A program made the translations under genes and the position numbers. DNA of 11,398 nucleotides from an uncultured Rubrivivax sp. (lineage in GTDB: Bacteria > Pseudomonadota > Gammaproteobacteria > Burkholderiales > Burkholderiaceae_C). Below, piece by piece: positions 8,294 through 11,398 of the stretch (positions are counted from its first letter, which is position 1; the number at the start of each line of letters is the position of its first letter). Location: positions 1 to 11,398 of the forward strand of contig CALJUI010000221.1 of assembly GCA_937975735.1 (NCBI GenBank). Direction: 5' to 3'. The notes beneath the pieces were generated by a model. The model was given only the letters and a program-made list of their open reading frames with translations. It was not told the origin of the DNA and made no database searches.

Positions 8294-9072
8294 GCTTTGC
8301 CAGCTATCCCTCGCTGAAGGGCCGGCTCGTCTTCGTCTCCGGCGGCAGCTCGGGCATCGGGGCCGAACTGGTCCGTGCCTTCGCCGCGCAGGGGGCAAAG
8401 GTCGCCTTCTGCGGCACGCGCGAGGGCGGCGGCCAGGCGCTGATCGACGAGTGCCTCGCCGCCGGCCACGCGGCGCCCTGGTACGCCGCCTGCGACGTGC
8501 GCGACGTCGCCGCCTACCAGTCGCTGCTGGCGCGGGTGATCGCCGAGCTCGGGCCGGTGCGCGTGCTGGTCAACAACGCCGGCCGCGACGACCGCCATGC
8601 GATGGAGGAGGTCTCCTCCGAGTTCTGGGACGACCGGCTGGCGCTGAACCTGAAGCACTACTTCTTCGCGATCCAGGCGGTCGCCTCGGCGATGGCCGAG
8701 GCCGGCGGCGGCAGCGTGATCAACATGGGCTCGGTGAGCTGGATGCGCGGGCGGCCGAACCTGGTCGGCTACACGACCGCCAAGGCCGGCATCCTGGGCC
8801 TGACGCGGACGCTGGCGCGCGAGCTGGGGCCGCGGAACATCCGCGTCAACGCGGTCGTGCCCGGTGCCATCGTCACCGAGCGGCAGACCGCGCTGCACCG
8901 CGACGCCGCGGCCGACCAGGCCTTCCTGGACGCGCAGTGCCTGAAGATCCGGCTCGATGCGGGCCACGTCGCACGCGCGACGCTGTTCATGGCCGCCGAC
9001 GACAGCGACGGCATGACCGGCCAGCACGTGCTGGTCGACGCCGGCATCGCGCAGCAGTCGGTGATCGCCTGA
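8290..9072 (+). CDS. SDR-family sugar 1-dehydrogenase (galactose/arabinose/fucose-type)
   Basis: A 260-residue classical short-chain dehydrogenase. It shows the nucleotide-binding SGGSSGIG (17-24), acidic D69 (CDVRD), NNAG (95-98), catalytic N120, S148 (NMGSVSW), Y161 and K165 (YTTAK). It also has the PGAIVTERQ loop and a C-terminal MTGQHVLVDAGI. R44 after strand 2, with no aspartate there, hints at NADP(H) use. The NNAGRDDRH and DAQCLK segments recall SDR aldose 1-dehydrogenases that oxidise sugars such as galactose, rhamnose, fucose or arabinose to lactones. That would be the first step before the dehydratase. The start is GTG, overlapping the upstream stop (GTGA), with GAGG (8279-8282) seven bases before it; the next in-frame ATG is near residue 105, so GTG is the only sensible start. 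This is the last gene of the operon. Confidence 0.9.
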   Translation: MSFASYPSLKGRLVFVSGGSSGIGAELVRAFAAQGAKVAFCGTREGGGQALIDECLAAGHAAPWYAACDVRDVAAYQSLLARVIAELGPVRVLVNNAGRDDRHAMEEVSSEFWDDRLALNLKHYFFAIQAVASAMAEAGGGSVINMGSVSWMRGRPNLVGYTTAKAGILGLTRTLARELGPRNIRVNAVVPGAIVTERQTALHRDAAADQAFLDAQCLKIRLDAGHVARATLFMAADDSDGMTGQHVLVDAGIAQQSVIA

Positions 9073-9080
9073 CGGCGATC
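9063..9080. terminator. Hairpin at the convergent gene ends (possible weak terminator)
   Basis: GATCGCC-TGAC-GGCGATC forms a perfect 7-bp stem with a 4-base loop, and the loop contains the SDR stop codon (TGA, 9070-9072). It lies at the junction of the two converging transcripts and ends 6 bases before the stop of the leftward lipoprotein gene. No T-run follows on either strand, so it is not a canonical intrinsic terminator. It may protect 3' ends or be chance in GC-rich DNA. Confidence 0.35.
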
Positions 9081-9086
9081 CGGCGG

Positions 9087-10052
9087 TCAGAACTTCAGCT
9101 TCAGCGTCGTGCCGACGGCCCAGGCGCGGCTGCGCGGGAGCAGCGGATCCGGCCGCGGCCAGAAGTGGCCGATCACGAGTTCGCCGAGCAGCCAGTCGCG
9201 CCCGAGCGGCTGCTCCCAGCGCGTCTGCAGCCCGTAGTCGATGACGCCGACGCCGCTGCCCTGCCGGCCGTTGGCCAGTGCTTCCAACGTCAGCAAACGC
9301 TGCTCGCCCATCGCCTTGAAGACCCCGAGGCCGCTCGACCACTCGGCCTTCTTGACGACCTGCGTGATCGTCAGCGCGTTCAGCCAGCGTGCCGCCAGCG
9401 TCGGCGACAGCGCGTGCTCGTAGGACAGCGCGGCGGTGGCGCCGACGTGGTCGTCGACGGTCCAGAACAGGGTTTGGCGGAACTCGAGCCGGTTGCGCTC
9501 CGACAAGTCCCAGGGCTTGCTGTAGCGCAGCTGGGCATAGGGCTTCAGGCCGCCGCGAAAGCCGACCCGAAACCCCAGCGCGTCGGTCGGCGACAGGCCG
9601 AAGCCCGCGATGAAGCGGCGGTCGTCGGCACCTTTCGGCAGCAGGCGCTGCTGGCGCGTTAAGGTGTCTTGCTTGTCGGTCACGACGTCGCGCGGGTTGT
9701 CCCGCCCGACAAACAGATAGGCGCTCTTCTCGAGGTTCGGCAGGCGAAAGCGTGCGTTGAACCTCAGGTTGACGCTGGTGCCGTCGTCCTCGCGGTGCAG
9801 CAGGCCGACGCTGAGGCGGCCGTCGGTGACCTTGCCGCCGTCCTCGAAGGGCTGGTCGCCGAACCAGCCGTCGACACCCCGCGCCAGCCACTCCGCGGTC
9901 GAACGCACGGCGCTGCGCGTCTCCTCGAAGACCGGCGACTCGGTGGGCCGCGCGGTGTCCGGTGCGGCCATCGGCGACGGCGGTGGCGAGGCGCAGCCGG
10001 CCAGGCCTGCGGCCAGGCCGGCGCCGAGCATCCGGTGGAGGACTCGGGCCAT
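9087..10052 (-). CDS. Predicted lipoprotein with beta-barrel-like C-terminus, function unknown
   Basis: 321 residues, not recognised as a named family. The N-terminus (MARVLHRMLGAGLAAGLAGC) is a lipoprotein signal with lipobox LAGC at 17-20, followed by a Pro/Ala/Ser linker (about 21-40). From about residue 75 onward the chain shows alternating hydrophobic and polar stretches (GRLSVGLLHRE, VNLRFNARFRLP, AYLFVG, GFRVGFRGGLKPYAQLRYS, RLEFRQTLFWTVDD, GATAALSYEHAL) and ends in TLKLKF. A final Phe with that pattern resembles the C-terminal signal of outer-membrane beta-barrels. It may be an envelope barrel or a periplasmic beta-rich protein. No convincing ribosome-binding site precedes the ATG; M8 (10031) is an alternative start that would leave a minimal signal. 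It follows zapA by 15 bases and may be the last gene of that transcript. Confidence 0.8.
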   Translation of the reverse strand: MARVLHRMLGAGLAAGLAGCASPPPSPMAAPDTARPTESPVFEETRSAVRSTAEWLARGVDGWFGDQPFEDGGKVTDGRLSVGLLHREDDGTSVNLRFNARFRLPNLEKSAYLFVGRDNPRDVVTDKQDTLTRQQRLLPKGADDRRFIAGFGLSPTDALGFRVGFRGGLKPYAQLRYSKPWDLSERNRLEFRQTLFWTVDDHVGATAALSYEHALSPTLAARWLNALTITQVVKKAEWSSGLGVFKAMGEQRLLTLEALANGRQGSGVGVIDYGLQTRWEQPLGRDWLLGELVIGHFWPRPDPLLPRSRAWAVGTTLKLKF

Positions 10053-10067
10053 GGGCGGCGCGCCGGA

Positions 10068-10385
10068 CTAGATCAGCAGGCCGTCGTCTTGCAGCACGGC
10101 GTCGATGCGCCTGACGAGCGCATCGACGTCGACGCCCGGCGCGGTCGGGGCCGCCGCTGCCGCCGCAGGGGACGGGGCGGCAGCGGGACGCTCGGCCAGC
10201 TGGTAGGCCAGGTTCAGCGCTGCGAGCACCGCCATGCGCTCGCGCGCCTTGACCTTGCCGGCGTCGCGGATCGCGCTCATCTCGCGGTCCACCGCGGCCA
10301 CCGCGGCGAGCAGCGAGTCCTCGCCGCCGTCCGGGCAGCCGAGCTTGTAGCTCTGGCCGAGGATGGTCACTTCCATCTGCTTCAT
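10068..10385 (-). CDS. zapA: Cell division protein ZapA
   Basis: A 105-residue ZapA homologue, a small cytoplasmic protein that bundles and stabilises FtsZ filaments at the division ring. The N-terminal domain fits the family: MEVTILGQSYKLGCP (4-18), then DSLLAAVAAVDREMSAIRDAGKVKARERMAVLAALNLAYQL (23-63), which covers the characteristic helix and the ALNLAYQL segment. An Ala/Pro-rich linker (67-84) follows, then a short helical tail (DVDALVRRIDAVL). The gene starts within the end of the coiled-coil gene (ATGA overlap) with GGAG (complement of 10392-10395) upstream, so translation is likely coupled. M4 is a less likely alternative start. Pairing with a ZapB-like partner is typical of beta- and gammaproteobacteria. 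Confidence 0.9.
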   Translation of the reverse strand: MKQMEVTILGQSYKLGCPDGGEDSLLAAVAAVDREMSAIRDAGKVKARERMAVLAALNLAYQLAERPAAAPSPAAAAAAPTAPGVDVDALVRRIDAVLQDDGLLI

Positions 10386-10597
10386 TCGGTGCTCCGGCTG
10401 TCCTCGGGCTCGGCCGGCAGGCGCGCCAGCAGGCTGTCGATCCGTGCGCGTGCCGCGGTCAGGCGCTGGCGCAGGCTGTCGCGCTCGCCAGCGACCGCCC
10501 CGAGCTGCTGCTCGAGCAGCGCATGCGCTCGCTTGAGCTCCTCGTGGCGCATGACCAAGCGTTCTATCCGGTCGGCCAAGTCTTCGAGCGTCGACAT
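10382..10597 (-). CDS. Small coiled-coil protein, ZapB-like
   Basis: A 71-residue, highly charged, Leu- and Ala-rich protein predicted to be almost entirely a coiled coil. Heptad-like spacing runs from LEDLADRIERLVMRHEELK through LLEQQLGAVAGERDSLRQRL to ARIDSLLARL, with a disordered tail PAEPEDSRSTE. Short proteins of this kind next to zapA are generally annotated as ZapB-like or as a TIGR02449-type family, and are thought to join ZapA at the division site. Primary sequence of a short coiled coil is weak evidence for function, so the role rests mainly on position. It begins 7 bases after nth with GGAG overlapping the nth end, and overlaps zapA by four bases. Confidence 0.78.
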   Translation of the reverse strand: MSTLEDLADRIERLVMRHEELKRAHALLEQQLGAVAGERDSLRQRLTAARARIDSLLARLPAEPEDSRSTE

Positions 10598-10604
10598 CTG
10601 AGCT

Positions 10605-11246
10605 TCACTCCCGCGGCGATTGTAGGTGCGCGTGGTCGCACCAGGCCCGCACCGCGCAGACCTCGCACCGCGGCCTGCGCGCCTGGCAGACGTAGCGTCC
10701 GTGCAGGATCAGCCAGTGGTGGGCATGCTCAAGATAGCGCGCCGGCACGCGCCGCTCCAGGGCCGATTCCACGGCCCGCACGTCCTTGCCGGGGGCCAGC
10801 CCGGTGCGGTTGGCGACGCGGAAGATGTGGGTGTCGACGGCGATCGTCGGCGCGCCGAAGGCGACGTTGAGCACGACGTTGGCGGTCTTGCGGCCGACGC
10901 CCGGCAGCGCCTGCAGCGCCTCGCGCGTGGACGGCACCTGGCCGCCATGCCGCTCGACGAGCAGCCGGCAGGTCGCGATCACGTGGCGGGCCTTGGTGCG
11001 GTACAGGCCGATCGTGCGGATGTGCTCGGTGACCTGCTCCAGGCCGAGCGCGAGCATGCGCTGCGGGGTCGGTGCGCGGGCGAACAGGGCCCGGGTGGCC
11101 TTGTTGACGCCGACGTCGGTGGCCTGGGCCGACAGCAGCACCGCGATCAGCAACTCGAACACGCTCGTGAAGACCAGCTCGGACTGCGGTGCCGGGTTGG
11201 CCTCGGCCAGCGTGGCGAAGAAGGCCTCGACGCCGTCGGGCGTCAC
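10605..11246 (-). CDS. nth: Endonuclease III, DNA glycosylase/AP lyase
   Basis: A 213-residue base-excision repair enzyme that removes oxidised pyrimidines and cleaves the abasic site. It has the helix-hairpin-helix LPGVGRKTA (114-122) with catalytic lysine K120, the catalytic aspartate D138 (IAVDTHIFRV), and a C-terminal [4Fe-4S] loop with C187, C194, C197 and C203 in the C-X6-C-X2-C-X5-C spacing. These positions coincide with those of E. coli Nth, and the length is normal. The start is GTG, overlapping the end of the upstream rsxB (GTGA), with AAGGA (complement of 11253-11257) six bases before it. The rsx-nth arrangement matches the E. coli rsx operon, whose last gene is nth. Confidence 0.97.
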   Translation of the reverse strand: MTPDGVEAFFATLAEANPAPQSELVFTSVFELLIAVLLSAQATDVGVNKATRALFARAPTPQRMLALGLEQVTEHIRTIGLYRTKARHVIATCRLLVERHGGQVPSTREALQALPGVGRKTANVVLNVAFGAPTIAVDTHIFRVANRTGLAPGKDVRAVESALERRVPARYLEHAHHWLILHGRYVCQARRPRCEVCAVRAWCDHAHLQSPRE

Positions 11247-11398
11247 GGCTGGTCCTTCGACCGCCGCGCGCGAGCGCGCTCGAGCGCGGCCTGCACGACC
11301 GCCCGCTTGCGCTCGAGCGCGGCCTGATCGCCGATCCGCGAACTGGCCTCCAGGTCGGGCAGCTTGTCCGCGGCCTTGGCCGCCAGGCGCTCGTCGTT
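11243..11398 (-). CDS. rsxB: C-terminal end of RsxB/RnfB electron transport subunit (partial)
   Basis: An open frame enters from the right edge and gives 51 residues before a TGA (complement of 11243-11245). It begins NDERLAAKAADKLPDLEASS and ends ALERARARRSKDQP. The basic, Ala-rich helical tail with ALERKRAVVQAALERARAR resembles the C-terminus of betaproteobacterial RsxB/RnfB, the ferredoxin-like subunit of the Rnf/Rsx complex. The iron-sulfur domains lie outside the window. Its stop overlaps the nth start by four bases, and rsxB directly before nth is a familiar arrangement. Assignment rests on the tail and on position, not on a catalytic motif. Confidence 0.72.
   Translation of the reverse strand, partial: NDERLAAKAADKLPDLEASSRIGDQAALERKRAVVQAALERARARRSKDQP

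Noticed and set aside
10053..10067. Possible regulatory palindrome GGCGCGCC between zapA and the lipoprotein gene
   Set aside because: An 8-base GC palindrome is expected by chance at this base composition, and there are no promoter-like elements in the 15-base gap.
9669..10601. Rightward frame of 310 codons across the lipoprotein, zapA and zapB-like genes
   Set aside because: It spans three genes on the other strand, is Arg/Ala-rich, and has no domain; the leftward genes show overlaps, ribosome-binding sites and family motifs.
11276..11326. 18-base direct repeat (11276-11293 and 11309-11326)
   Set aside because: Both copies fall in the coding tail of rsxB and encode the same helical QAALER unit; this is explained by protein repetition in GC-rich DNA.

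Overview
The window is a very GC-rich chromosomal segment, densely packed with genes and with strong third-position GC bias. Gene content and order (rsxB-nth-zapB-like-zapA on one strand, a LacI-controlled sugar operon on the other) suggest a betaproteobacterium of the order Burkholderiales. That assignment is inference from gene style; there is no rRNA or other taxonomic marker here.

Region 1 (1-544): a GntR/IdnR-like LacI-family repressor, cut off by the left edge, reads leftward from 459. The 85-base divergent spacer (460-544) holds a strong inverted repeat, TGTTAgCGgTAACA (504-517), resembling gluconate-type LacI-family operators. It also holds a plausible promoter overlapped by that operator and an 11-bp direct repeat near both ends.

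Region 2 (545-9072): eight tightly packed rightward genes, several overlapping by 1-4 bases, form one catabolic operon. They encode an IlvD/Edd-type sugar-acid dehydratase, an HpcH/HpaI class II aldolase, a complete CUT1 sugar ABC transporter (ATPase, binding protein, two permeases), a Gfo/Idh/MocA oxidoreductase and an SDR sugar dehydrogenase. Together they describe uptake of a sugar, oxidation at C1, dehydration of the aldonate to a 2-keto-3-deoxy acid, and retro-aldol cleavage to pyruvate plus an aldehyde. This is a non-phosphorylative (Weimberg-Dahms or De Ley-Doudoroff-like) route. The sugar cannot be fixed from sequence alone; L-arabinose, D-galactose, L-fucose and related sugars are candidates. 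No lactonase, aldehyde dehydrogenase or sugar kinase is visible in the window.

Region 3 (9087-11398): a leftward set converges on the sugar operon with only a 14-base gap. In transcription order it is the end of rsxB (rnfB), nth (endonuclease III), a short coiled-coil ZapB-like gene, zapA, and a predicted lipoprotein with a beta-barrel-like C-terminus. The first four are housekeeping genes; the last is of unknown function.

No tRNA, rRNA, CRISPR array, transposase or prophage gene was seen. I did not find a clearly unprecedented system. The points most worth checking are the substrate of the sugar pathway, the repressor-operator pair, and the lipidated barrel-like protein.
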